DNA of 6,458 bases. Origin: an uncultured Flavobacterium sp. Its GTDB lineage: Bacteria > Bacteroidota > Bacteroidia > Flavobacteriales > Flavobacteriaceae. Below, in pieces: positions 1 through 6,458 of the stretch. Numbering within the stretch: position 1 is the stretch's first letter; the number at the start of each line of letters is the position of its first letter. The notes under the pieces were generated by a model, which saw only the letters and a list, made by a program, of their open reading frames with translations, had not been told where the DNA came from and did not search any database. The stretch spans positions 1-6,458 of the forward strand of contig CAMPIZ010000097.1 of the NCBI GenBank assembly GCA_946886675.1, given 5' to 3'. The translations under genes and the position numbers were made by a program.

Positions 1-903
1 ATTAACAATATTATAAACCTTATTAAGGTTACTAAACTGGGTGTAGAGCCGCAATCACTCACAGAATGCATTATGAAGGATGCCGACTGCTCTCATTTTT
101 CAGATAAAAATTACTGTGCGCTTTCTGAACTGCTGCGTGCAGAATGGAAAATAACCCATAACAAACAGTTTACCGATCTTGAATGGGCGGTACTTAACAG
201 AAGCGTTCTGATACAAAAGCATCATTTTTATACCAATTATGCACAGCAGAAACTTCAGCCGCTGAAGGAAGCAAACATAGCCGAGTTGCAGGCAATAATT
301 TCTAAACAGGAGGGTGGTGAGAAAAAAACATCTAAAGAAAAAATAAATAAGAAAAAGCTTGAAAAGCTTGAAAGGCCGGATAGGGGTATTGATACCATGT
401 TTAGAGTTACGCTTAACAATCATACACGCCTTAGTGAAATAGCCGACAGTAAAGCAAACATACTACTTTCGGTAAATGCTATTATAATATCTATAGCCCT
501 AACCACGCTTATACCCAAACTTGACAGCCCCAGTAATGCACATCTTGTAACCCCAACACTGGTAATGATGATTTTTTCGGTAATAAGTATAATTTTTGCA
601 ATCCTTTCCACAAGGCCAAAAGTTACCAGCGGTACTTTTACCCGTAAGGATATAGAAGATAAAAAAGTAAACCTGCTCTTTTTTGGCAACTTTTATAAAA
701 TGCCGCTTGAGGAATATGAATGGGCAGTAAACGAAATGATGAAGGACAGGGATTATCTGTATGGCTCTATGATTAAGGATCTTTATTTCCTTGGTAAGGT
801 GCTTAACAAAAAATACACTTTACTAAGAATTACCTATACCATTTTTATGATAGGCATCATAGTTTCTGTAGGATTTTTTATATATGCTTTTAAAATGATG
901 TAA
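1..903 (+). CDS. HD-domain protein with C-terminal PycTM-like membrane domain (5'-truncated)
   Basis: The frame is open from base 1 with no stop, so the gene starts upstream; the ATG at base 73 lies inside the domain and is not the start. Numbering from base 1, 300 residues are visible. Residues 1-50 look like the end of an HD phosphohydrolase domain, with a DAD motif (D27, D29) followed by SELLRAEW (42-49); the metal-binding H and HD motifs would be upstream. A charged lysine-rich linker (about 85-115, with a repeated KLE) follows. The rest resembles the PycTM effector domain (PF18967/DUF5706): NNHTRLSEIADSKAN around 139-153, membrane segments at about 152-171, 183-203 and 278-297, and LLFFGNF at 225-231 between the second and third. 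Known from family: PycTM proteins act at the inner membrane in Pycsar defence after cyclic-nucleotide signalling. Inferred: an HD-PycTM fusion of this kind may be a signalling or defence membrane protein. No cyclase is visible, and the catalytic state of HD cannot be judged. Confidence 0.8.
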   Translation: MNNIINLIKVTKLGVEPQSLTECIMKDADCSHFSDKNYCALSELLRAEWKITHNKQFTDLEWAVLNRSVLIQKHHFYTNYAQQKLQPLKEANIAELQAIISKQEGGEKKTSKEKINKKKLEKLERPDRGIDTMFRVTLNNHTRLSEIADSKANILLSVNAIIISIALTTLIPKLDSPSNAHLVTPTLVMMIFSVISIIFAILSTRPKVTSGTFTRKDIEDKKVNLLFFGNFYKMPLEEYEWAVNEMMKDRDYLYGSMIKDLYFLGKVLNKKYTLLRITYTIFMIGIIVSVGFFIYAFKMM

Positions 904-3300
904 TTATTTAGGAGCCATTTCCTTAAGAAGGTCGTTATAACTATATGTTTCGCCGGTTTCGGCAGGGTCATATATTATGCCTACCCTAAGCGCTTTAAGG
1001 CCTGTTACACCCTGCAGGTCTTCCACTTCAAAATTCTCTATAACATTGCCCAGCATGTTTTTATGCTGCAGATATTTAATATACCGTTTGTATTCAGCTT
1101 CTTCCTGTTTTTGAGAATAAACAATGGTGATTTTTCCTTTATCGGTAATACGTTCCTGAGTGCCTTTTATAAACGATTTGTCTATGCGCTTTTTAACCAC
1201 TTCATAACGGGCGTTGTAGGTGCCATCTACATCAAACCTCTTTTCGTCCATCCGGAACCTTATAGATATGGGCGAACTAAATACCAGTATAAGTGAAGTA
1301 ACATCAAGATCATAAGGCAGGGATGGACGCAGCTTGTAATACTCATTTTCCATTTCACACATTGCCTGCAGCTGCCATAACCTAAGATTGTTAAGGTAGA
1401 TAGGATTGTACTGCTGTTTTGGTGATATAGAAGCGCCTATATATAAGTTATGTTCTACGCCGTCTGTTTTAAAGCGTTCATAATAATGTGGAAAGAATGA
1501 TTGTGCCTCAGTCTGCTTTTTGTCGAGTACCTCCGCCATTTTTTTATTGATTACCGAGAGGGCTTCATCAAAGTCCTTTCGATTTTCATAAACCATTTTT
1601 ACTTTGCTGTCCAGAGTTTCAAAATACTCGCTTATCCTTTCATGTACTTCGCTGTTTGTTGTATCAAAATGCTGTAATAGCGGGTGCACTTCTGTAATTA
1701 TATAACCCTGAACGGTAGCTTCGGTGTCTGCCTTTAGCTCTTTTTTAAGCTGTTCCATCATTTTTTCCAGCTCATAGATATGCTGCTCTATAAGCGGAAG
1801 TTTTTCTTTCTGGTATATAAACCTAAATAAAGAGTGCAGGCGTTCAGTTTGCCTTAAAAGGTCTTTTTCGGTAGATTCGTTTCGTGCTGTAGAAGAACCT
1901 TTAATATCTATTTGCCCATACAGCGGGTATACCTCTTTAAAAATAATTTCCTTGTATGCCAGGTCAGGGTTATTGTTGGCTTTAATATGTGCCATTGCCT
2001 CTTCCCTAAACTTCCAGTAAACGCTGTGGTGTATGGCAGTGTATTCTTTTTGTATAATAGCGTCAACCTCATTTTGAAGTTCAGAATAATATCGCTCTAG
2101 TGTATCAGTAAGGAATGGCAGTATGTAAGACAGCTTGATGGCATTTATACTGTTAAGCTCATTTGGCCTTGAAGATACCAGCTCTATAAAACCTAAAAGC
2201 CTGTCGTTTTTAATGATAGGGGTAATGATACAGCTTTTTATACCTTCAGAAAGCAAATGGTCTGCAATTTGAGTATCCTGCGGGTTCTGGTTTTTATAGC
2301 GCTCCACATCCGAAATGATAAACTGCTTTTTATCTCTCAGCATGGCTTGTAATGTTTCATCACAAAACATACTGTTGCAGCTCATTTCGTTACAACTGCC
2401 CAGTATGTAGCTTTTTATGTCTTCAAAAGGGGCAGTGCGAAACTGGTTATCTTCCAGGTTAACTTCTGTAAAGCCAATCCTAAGATCTGTTATCTTATAA
2501 AGCGACCTGAAAATGGTTTCAATATTGGCCTTTTTCAGTTCTTTAAAATCATCAGGTACCAGCAGATTAGTCTTAAGGTTAGAAATAGCGCTTTCTACTG
2601 TGGCATCAAAAAGCGATACTATACCAAACCCTTTGGATATCCAGCTGTGAACAGGAAATTTTTCTTTCCACAAATCAAGATTATCATAGTTATCCATCAG
2701 CAGGTCTATATCCTCCTGTGTTAAAGCTATGGCTTTATCAGTAGGTATTATCTCGAGAAAATCGGCATTAATCAAGATGCGGTAATGCTTCATAATACCT
2801 TCAGCATCCGGTATATCATAAAATAAAGGCCTGCTGAAATCAAAATTCTGTCCGTAATGGGCATTTAGTATAAGACAGCAGCAAAATACATAGAACTGAT
2901 GATCATCAAAATTACGTATCTGTATGCCAAAATCCTCGCCAGCGTTTTTAATAATCTTTTTAAATCGCTCGGTGTGATTAAAGGTTATATTGAAAAACGG
3001 AATAGTTGCCGCTTTAATTTCGTTATGGGTAAGTGCTGTGGGAAACAGGTCGGCAAGCAGATTTTTTATTAATTTTTCATGCTTTTCAAGCAACGAAAAG
3101 TCGGTTATCCCTTCGCGTAACTCAGGAAAAGGCTCTGCATGCCTTAACAGCGCTTTGGCATAATCTGACCTGTAATCAACATCAGATTCTGCAATTTCCT
3201 CCAGTTTTTCCAAAACCCTGTGGAAAGAAATTTGTGCAATCAGCGGGCTGTTTTTATATTTATCAAACTCCATCTTTTCGAGTATAGAATAATCTCCCAA
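904..3300 (-). CDS. Large GAF-domain protein of unknown function
   Basis: The frame is 798 codons from a TTG at 3300-3298; an in-frame ATG at 3273-3271 would give 789 residues. I favour the ATG, because a perfect Bacteroidota -7 box overlaps the TTG and the next upstream in-frame ATG is absent before a stop. Regions, in TTG numbering: a mostly helical N-terminal part (1-255) with a CCC triplet at 140-142; a GAF-like domain (about 260-405) with the typical terminal strand LGFIELVSS at 369-377 and three evenly spaced cysteines C303, C308 and C313; a charged helical region, probably coiled coil in part (about 480-600); and a C-terminal domain (about 600-798) beginning near FFPHYYERFKTDG, which I recall as conserved in similar Bacteroidota proteins. 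There is no signal peptide, membrane segment, kinase, cyclase or HTH signature, so it is probably cytoplasmic. GAF domains bind small ligands or mediate dimerisation; the ligand and output here are unknown. It is convergent with the HD-PycTM gene and divergent from the PLP enzyme gene. Confidence 0.88.
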   Translation of the reverse strand: MGDYSILEKMEFDKYKNSPLIAQISFHRVLEKLEEIAESDVDYRSDYAKALLRHAEPFPELREGITDFSLLEKHEKLIKNLLADLFPTALTHNEIKAATIPFFNITFNHTERFKKIIKNAGEDFGIQIRNFDDHQFYVFCCCLILNAHYGQNFDFSRPLFYDIPDAEGIMKHYRILINADFLEIIPTDKAIALTQEDIDLLMDNYDNLDLWKEKFPVHSWISKGFGIVSLFDATVESAISNLKTNLLVPDDFKELKKANIETIFRSLYKITDLRIGFTEVNLEDNQFRTAPFEDIKSYILGSCNEMSCNSMFCDETLQAMLRDKKQFIISDVERYKNQNPQDTQIADHLLSEGIKSCIITPIIKNDRLLGFIELVSSRPNELNSINAIKLSYILPFLTDTLERYYSELQNEVDAIIQKEYTAIHHSVYWKFREEAMAHIKANNNPDLAYKEIIFKEVYPLYGQIDIKGSSTARNESTEKDLLRQTERLHSLFRFIYQKEKLPLIEQHIYELEKMMEQLKKELKADTEATVQGYIITEVHPLLQHFDTTNSEVHERISEYFETLDSKVKMVYENRKDFDEALSVINKKMAEVLDKKQTEAQSFFPHYYERFKTDGVEHNLYIGASISPKQQYNPIYLNNLRLWQLQAMCEMENEYYKLRPSLPYDLDVTSLILVFSSPISIRFRMDEKRFDVDGTYNARYEVVKKRIDKSFIKGTQERITDKGKITIVYSQKQEEAEYKRYIKYLQHKNMLGNVIENFEVEDLQGVTGLKALRVGIIYDPAETGETYSYNDLLKEMAPK

Positions 3301-3305
3301 AGTTA
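3298..3305 (-). promoter_or_regulatory. Bacteroidota-type -7 box for the GAF gene
   Basis: Read on the minus strand this is TAACTTTG, a perfect match to the Bacteroidota -7 consensus TAnnTTTG. It sits just downstream of a T7 run and overlaps the TTG codon. Transcription from it would begin roughly 5-8 bases downstream, leaving a short leader of roughly 15-20 bases before the ATG at 3273. I do not see a TTG-type -33 element at the usual distance, so the call rests on the -7 box and its position. Confidence 0.45.
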
Positions 3306-3318
3306 CAAAAAAATTAAG

Positions 3319-3334
3319 GCACGCGATATCGTGC
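3319..3334. repeat. Short inverted repeat in divergent intergenic region
   Basis: GCACG and CGTGC are perfect 5-base arms around a 6-base spacer. On the minus strand the repeat is followed within about five bases by a T7 run, so it superficially resembles a small intrinsic terminator. It lies upstream of the GAF gene's -7 box, where it could equally be a regulator site. A second inverted repeat, AACAT/ATGTT with an 8-base spacer, lies at 3342-3359. Both are short enough to occur by chance. Confidence 0.3.
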
Positions 3335-3357
3335 AGGGTTTAACATCATAATCTATG

Positions 3358-3384
3358 TTGTAAGACGAATTTACCGTTAATTTG
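3358..3384 (+). promoter_or_regulatory. Possible promoter for the desulfhydrase-glucosaminidase-hemL operon
   Basis: A TTG at 3358-3360 (-33-like) is followed after 16 bases by TTAATTTG at 3377-3384, one mismatch from the Bacteroidota -7 consensus TAnnTTTG. The spacing is slightly shorter than the commonly cited 17-23 bases. Transcription would start close to the ATG at 3392, giving a very short leader. It is the best candidate in the 91-base intergenic region, which must hold promoters for both divergent genes if the operon starts here. Confidence 0.3.
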
Positions 3385-3391
3385 TAACAGC

Positions 3392-4288
3392 ATGAATCAG
3401 CAAGTAAATATCAGTTTCCTAAATAACATTAAGCTTACCATTAAAAGGGAGGACAAGCTGCATCCGTTTATATCGGGCAATAAGTTCAGGAAACTTAAAT
3501 ACAATATACTGCAGGCTAAAAGTGACGGAAAAGCTTGTTTGCTAACCTTTGGCGGAGCATATTCTAATCATATTGCAGCTACTGCGGCAGCTGGAAAGGA
3601 GTATGGTTTTAAAACAATTGGGGTTATAAGAGGAGATGAACTAAAGGATAAGGTACAGGAAAACCCTACGCTTAATTTTGCTTTGCAGTGTGGCATGGAG
3701 TTTTATTTTGTATCTCGTGAAGATTACCGGCAAAAGACTGAAAATGACTTTATAACTAAATTAAAGCAAAAGTTTGGTGATTTTTATTTAGTGCCCGAAG
3801 GTGGTACAAATAACCTTGCTGTAAAAGGATGTACAGAGATACTGACTGCAGTTGATGAAAAGTATACCCACATAGCCTGTGCTGTAGGTACGGGAGGTAC
3901 AATATCCGGAATAATAAACAGTGCTAAAAAAGAACAGAAAGTACTGGGTTTTCCTGCTTTAAAGGCTGATTTATCGGATGATATTCATAAATTTGCATTG
4001 CAGGATAACTGGTGCCTTATTAATGATTATCATTTTGGTGGCTATGCAAGGGTTACAGCGGAGCTTATCAGTTTTATAAATGATTTTTATGATAAAACAG
4101 GTATACCCTTAGATCCTGTGTATACTGGAAAAGCTGTTTTAGGCGTTATAGATTTGATAGATAAAGGATACTTTCCGCAGGATTCGGATATTTTGTTTAT
4201 TCATACCGGAGGCCTGCAGGGCGTAGAAGGAATGAATGCAAAACTCATAAAAAAGGGATTACCTGCAATAAAACACAAATGCAAATGA
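3392..4288 (+). CDS. PLP-dependent ACC deaminase/D-cysteine desulfhydrase family enzyme, likely desulfhydrase-type
   Basis: The 298-residue product belongs to fold-type II PLP enzymes (tryptophan synthase beta family). Visible motifs are KRED (18-21), SGNKFRKL (28-35) with K31 as the expected PLP lysine (equivalent to K51 of Pseudomonas ACC deaminase), GGAYSNH (54-60) with S58 matching the catalytic serine, the phosphate-binding loop GTGGTISG (166-173), DPVYTGK (241-247) and HTGG (271-274). Two positions reported to separate the activities (E295 and L322 in Pseudomonas UW4 ACC deaminase) are T245 and T272 here, 27 residues apart as in that enzyme. This favours D-cysteine desulfhydrase (D-cysteine to pyruvate, H2S and ammonia) over ACC deamination. 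The protein is shorter than the usual roughly 330 residues, so its true substrate is uncertain. It is cytoplasmic, with no signal peptide. The ATG at 3392 is favoured because the family N-terminus follows directly; no Shine-Dalgarno is evident. Its end overlaps the next gene. Confidence 0.87.
   Translation: MNQQVNISFLNNIKLTIKREDKLHPFISGNKFRKLKYNILQAKSDGKACLLTFGGAYSNHIAATAAAGKEYGFKTIGVIRGDELKDKVQENPTLNFALQCGMEFYFVSREDYRQKTENDFITKLKQKFGDFYLVPEGGTNNLAVKGCTEILTAVDEKYTHIACAVGTGGTISGIINSAKKEQKVLGFPALKADLSDDIHKFALQDNWCLINDYHFGGYARVTAELISFINDFYDKTGIPLDPVYTGKAVLGVIDLIDKGYFPQDSDILFIHTGGLQGVEGMNAKLIKKGLPAIKHKCK
4279..4288 (+). other. Overlapping stop/start junction with two candidate start codons
   Basis: The upstream enzyme gene ends with TGA at 4286-4288. 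Two in-frame ATGs of the hydrolase fall inside this end, at 4279 and 4285. The second forms the classic ATGA overlap. Either start gives a good lipoprotein signal peptide, since the choice only adds or removes two residues (MQ). The overlap argues that the two genes are on one transcript and are translationally coupled. Confidence 0.6.
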
Positions 4289-5175
4289 TAAAAAAGATTT
4301 TAGTTTTCGTTTTACTTAGCTTTTTGGTAAGCTGCGGCTCATCAAGATCGAAGATACAGACGTCTAAAAACGCAACTGCAAAAAACAGGGCTAAAACCGA
4401 AAGAAAAGCCAAAAACAGGAAAAGAAACGATGCAAGAACAGCAACAGTTTCTAATTCAAAAAAACGTGATTCTGAAACCCTTGAGGCTACATCAAAAACA
4501 ACAGTTTATACTGATGTGGTAAAGGCTTACATAAACCAGTATAAAGAAACAGCAAAGGATAATATGAGGAATCATGGAGTTCCTGCAAGTATTACCCTGG
4601 CTCAGGGAATCCTTGAATCCGGAGCGGGAAGGGGTACACTCTGCATAAATGCCAACAATCATTTTGGCATTAAATGCCACACAGGATGGGAAGGTGAAAA
4701 GGTGTACCATGACGATGATGCAAAAGGTGAATGTTTCAGGAAATATGACGATCCGGCCGATTCTTATAACGACCACTCCCTTTTTCTTACTTCAAGAGGC
4801 AGGTATGCTTCGTTATTTAAACTGGACAAAGACGATTATAAAGGCTGGGCGCATGGGCTTAAAGCAGCAGGTTATGCAACCGATCCAAAATATCCTGATA
4901 AACTTATAAGCCTTATTGAACGCTATGATCTTGATGGCTATGATGCTGAGGTTTTAGGGAGGTCTTATAAGCCTGAGCCAAGAATTGAGAGCCAGACTCC
5001 TATTGCGGTTGCGTCTGGTATAGCAGCAGGAGAAAGAGGTACTTATACTGTGGTGCAGGGCGATACATTGTATTCTATTTCTAAAAAACATAACCTGACC
5101 GTAGATGAACTTATGAAAATAAACGGCCTTAACAGTAATGCTATTTCAATAGGGCAGATATTAAAAGTAAAATAA
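4279..5175 (+). CDS. Lipoprotein peptidoglycan hydrolase: glucosaminidase domain plus LysM
   Basis: The product has 298 residues. A type II signal peptide is clear: basic start, hydrophobic stretch, lipobox LVSC with lipidated C19, then GSSRSK. No acidic surface-export signal follows the cysteine, so a periplasm-facing lipoprotein is inferred. Residues 21-66 form a very basic linker (16 K/R against 4 D/E). Residues about 78-220 match the glucosaminidase family (GH73, PF01832): GILESGAG at 110-117 with E113 the likely catalytic acid, [10 protein letters not shown] at 125-134, then GECFRKYDD and GYATDPKY. Residues 254-298 are one LysM module ([13 protein letters not shown]...) that binds peptidoglycan. 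The expected reaction is cleavage of N-acetylglucosaminyl bonds in peptidoglycan, for wall remodelling or daughter-cell separation. Two starts are possible: ATG at 4279 (10-base overlap with the upstream gene) or ATG at 4285, whose ATGA overlap with the upstream stop suggests translational coupling. Confidence 0.92.
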   Translation: MQMIKKILVFVLLSFLVSCGSSRSKIQTSKNATAKNRAKTERKAKNRKRNDARTATVSNSKKRDSETLEATSKTTVYTDVVKAYINQYKETAKDNMRNHGVPASITLAQGILESGAGRGTLCINANNHFGIKCHTGWEGEKVYHDDDAKGECFRKYDDPADSYNDHSLFLTSRGRYASLFKLDKDDYKGWAHGLKAAGYATDPKYPDKLISLIERYDLDGYDAEVLGRSYKPEPRIESQTPIAVASGIAAGERGTYTVVQGDTLYSISKKHNLTVDELMKINGLNSNAISIGQILKVK

Positions 5176-5179
5176 AAAC

Positions 5180-6458
5180 ATGTTATATCAAAGAAGCAGC
5201 CAGCTTTTTGCTGAAGCTGAGAAAGTGATTCCGGGCGGTGTAAACTCGCCCGTTCGTGCGTTTAAAGCAGTAGGAGGTACCCCTGTTTTTGTTAAGGAAG
5301 CCAAGGGAGCTTACCTATATGACGAAGACGGAAACCGCCTGATAGATTATATCAATTCATGGGGGCCGATGATATTGGGGCATGCTTATGAAGCGGTTGT
5401 AAACGCTGTTATCGAAAAAGCTAAAAAAGGCACTTCATTCGGGATGCCTACAGCATTAGAGACCGAAATTGCGGCACTTGCTGTAAGTATGGTGCCCAAT
5501 ATAGACAAAATACGTTTTGTAAACTCCGGTACAGAGGCTTGTATGAGTGCCGTAAGGCTTGCCAGGGGTTATACCGGGCGTGACAAGATAATTAAGTTTG
5601 CCGGCTGCTATCACGGGCATAGCGATTCTTTCCTTATACAGGCGGGTAGCGGTGCAGTTACTTTTGGTACGCCAAACAGCCCCGGTGTTACACAGGGTAC
5701 AGCAAAAGACACCTTACTTGCAAAATATAATGACCTTGCCAATGTAAAGGAGCTTTTTGAAGCCAATAAAAATGAGATTGCTGCTATTATTATAGAGCCC
5801 GTTGCCGGGAATATGGGGTGTATACCTCCGGGAGAAGGTTTTCTTGAAGGGCTGAGGGAATTGTGTGATACTCATGGTGCTTTATTGATTTTTGATGAGG
5901 TTATGACAGGATTTCGCCTGGCTAAGGGTGGCGCGCAGGAGCTTTTTAATATAAAAGCAGATATTGTTGCTTTTGGTAAAGTAATAGGCGGCGGCCTTCC
6001 GGTAGGTGCTTTTGCAGGACGAAATGAAATAATGAATTATCTCGCTCCTGTAGGTCCGGTATATCAGGCAGGAACACTCTCAGGTAATCCGCTTGCTATG
6101 GCTGCCGGATTGGAAATGCTTAAAGCCCTTAATAATGATAAGGAAATTTTTAAAAGGCTTGAGGACAAAACCGCTTATCTGGAAAAGGGAATTCGTGAAA
6201 AACTGGAGGATGCAAAACTGGATTTTACCATAAACAGGAAAGGTTCTATGATATCTGTACATTTTGATGCCGCTCCCGTAACAGATTTTAAATCGGCTTC
6301 TGCAGGAGATAATGAAACCTTTAAAAAATTCTTCCACGGATTGGTTAGAGAAGGTGTGTATATAGCGCCATCAGCATATGAAACATGGTTTATAACCGAT
6401 GCGCTTACCTATGAAGATCTTGACTTTACAATAAATGCTATAGAAAAAGTAGCAAAAG
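5180..6458 (+). CDS. hemL: Glutamate-1-semialdehyde 2,1-aminomutase (3' end cut by window)
   Basis: The frame is open from the ATG at 5180 to the window edge (426 codons plus one base). HemL proteins are usually about 426-430 residues, so only the last few codons and the stop are missing. It converts glutamate-1-semialdehyde to 5-aminolevulinate, the second step of the C5 route to heme, in the cytoplasm. It is a class III aminotransferase-fold PLP enzyme. The N-terminus has [16 protein letters not shown] at 116-120 and YHGH at 144-147 contribute to cofactor binding, DEVMTGFR at 239-246 holds the aspartate that contacts the PLP ring nitrogen, FGKVIGGG carries the PLP lysine K267 (K265 in E. 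coli), and [13 protein letters not shown] begins at 298. All key residues are present. The start is 4 bases after the hydrolase stop, with no clear Shine-Dalgarno, so it is probably expressed from the same transcript. Confidence 0.97.
   Translation, partial: MLYQRSSQLFAEAEKVIPGGVNSPVRAFKAVGGTPVFVKEAKGAYLYDEDGNRLIDYINSWGPMILGHAYEAVVNAVIEKAKKGTSFGMPTALETEIAALAVSMVPNIDKIRFVNSGTEACMSAVRLARGYTGRDKIIKFAGCYHGHSDSFLIQAGSGAVTFGTPNSPGVTQGTAKDTLLAKYNDLANVKELFEANKNEIAAIIIEPVAGNMGCIPPGEGFLEGLRELCDTHGALLIFDEVMTGFRLAKGGAQELFNIKADIVAFGKVIGGGLPVGAFAGRNEIMNYLAPVGPVYQAGTLSGNPLAMAAGLEMLKALNNDKEIFKRLEDKTAYLEKGIREKLEDAKLDFTINRKGSMISVHFDAAPVTDFKSASAGDNETFKKFFHGLVREGVYIAPSAYETWFITDALTYEDLDFTINAIEKVAK

Noticed and set aside
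73..75. ATG at 73 as the start of the first gene
   Set aside because: The frame is open back to base 1 and the residues before and after 73 read as one continuous HD-domain segment, so this methionine is internal.
355..372. Tandem AAGCTTGAA-like repeat in the first gene
   Set aside because: It only encodes a repeated Lys-Leu-Glu in a charged linker; two copies are too few to call a repeat element.
100..689. Two minus-strand open frames (100-423 and 420-689) opposite the HD-PycTM gene
   Set aside because: They lie wholly inside a well-supported coding region, show no recognisable motif, and their hydrophobic or basic composition is what antisense of the membrane and linker codons would give.
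1063..3287. Plus-strand open frames at 1063-1296, 1912-2100 and 3033-3287
   Set aside because: All are antisense to the continuous 798-codon GAF gene and have no domain-like features.
4492..4909. Open frames at 4492-4776 (minus) and 4649-4909 (plus)
   Set aside because: They overlap the glucosaminidase domain, whose catalytic motifs are intact in the main frame.
6080..6337. Minus-strand open frame opposite hemL
   Set aside because: It lies inside the hemL frame, which is conserved through this segment.
1..6458. CRISPR array, tRNA, rRNA, insertion sequence or prophage attachment site
   Set aside because: No spaced direct repeats, tRNA-like folds, transposase or integrase motifs, or long terminal inverted repeats are visible, and nearly all of the sequence is occupied by intact genes.

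Overview
The window looks like chromosomal DNA of a Bacteroidota bacterium, most likely Flavobacteriaceae (Flavobacterium or a close relative). The evidence is moderately AT-rich coding sequence, weak or absent Shine-Dalgarno sequences, a perfect Bacteroidota-type -7 box (TAnnTTTG) in the only real intergenic region, and proteins whose motifs I recognise from flavobacterial families. These are family recognitions from memory; no search was run.

Layout: (1) 1-903, plus strand: the 3' part of a gene encoding an HD-type phosphohydrolase remnant fused to a membrane domain resembling the Pycsar effector domain PycTM; its 5' end lies outside the window. (2) 904-3300, minus strand: a large GAF-domain protein of unknown function, convergent with gene 1 with no base between the two stop codons. 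(3) 3301-3391: a 91-base divergent intergenic region with promoter-like elements and two short inverted repeats. (4) 3392-6458, plus strand: a tight three-gene run. It encodes a PLP-dependent enzyme of the ACC deaminase/D-cysteine desulfhydrase family, a lipoprotein peptidoglycan hydrolase (glucosaminidase plus LysM), and HemL (glutamate-1-semialdehyde 2,1-aminomutase). HemL is cut by the window end, probably only a few codons before its stop.

The three plus-strand genes at the right are probably co-transcribed: the first two overlap and the second and third are 4 bases apart. Their products serve different processes: sulfur amino acid or D-amino acid metabolism, cell-wall turnover, and tetrapyrrole synthesis. 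The operon therefore looks like a housekeeping grouping, not one pathway. HemL makes 5-aminolevulinate, so at least heme-precursor supply is expressed from here.

The most interesting item is the HD-PycTM fusion at the left edge. PycTM domains are known as membrane effectors of the Pycsar anti-phage system, but no cyclase gene is visible here, so a defence role is only a hypothesis. I see no tRNA, rRNA, CRISPR array, insertion sequence, integrase or attachment site. Apart from 3301-3391 there is essentially no non-coding sequence, and nothing over 300 bases lacks a gene.
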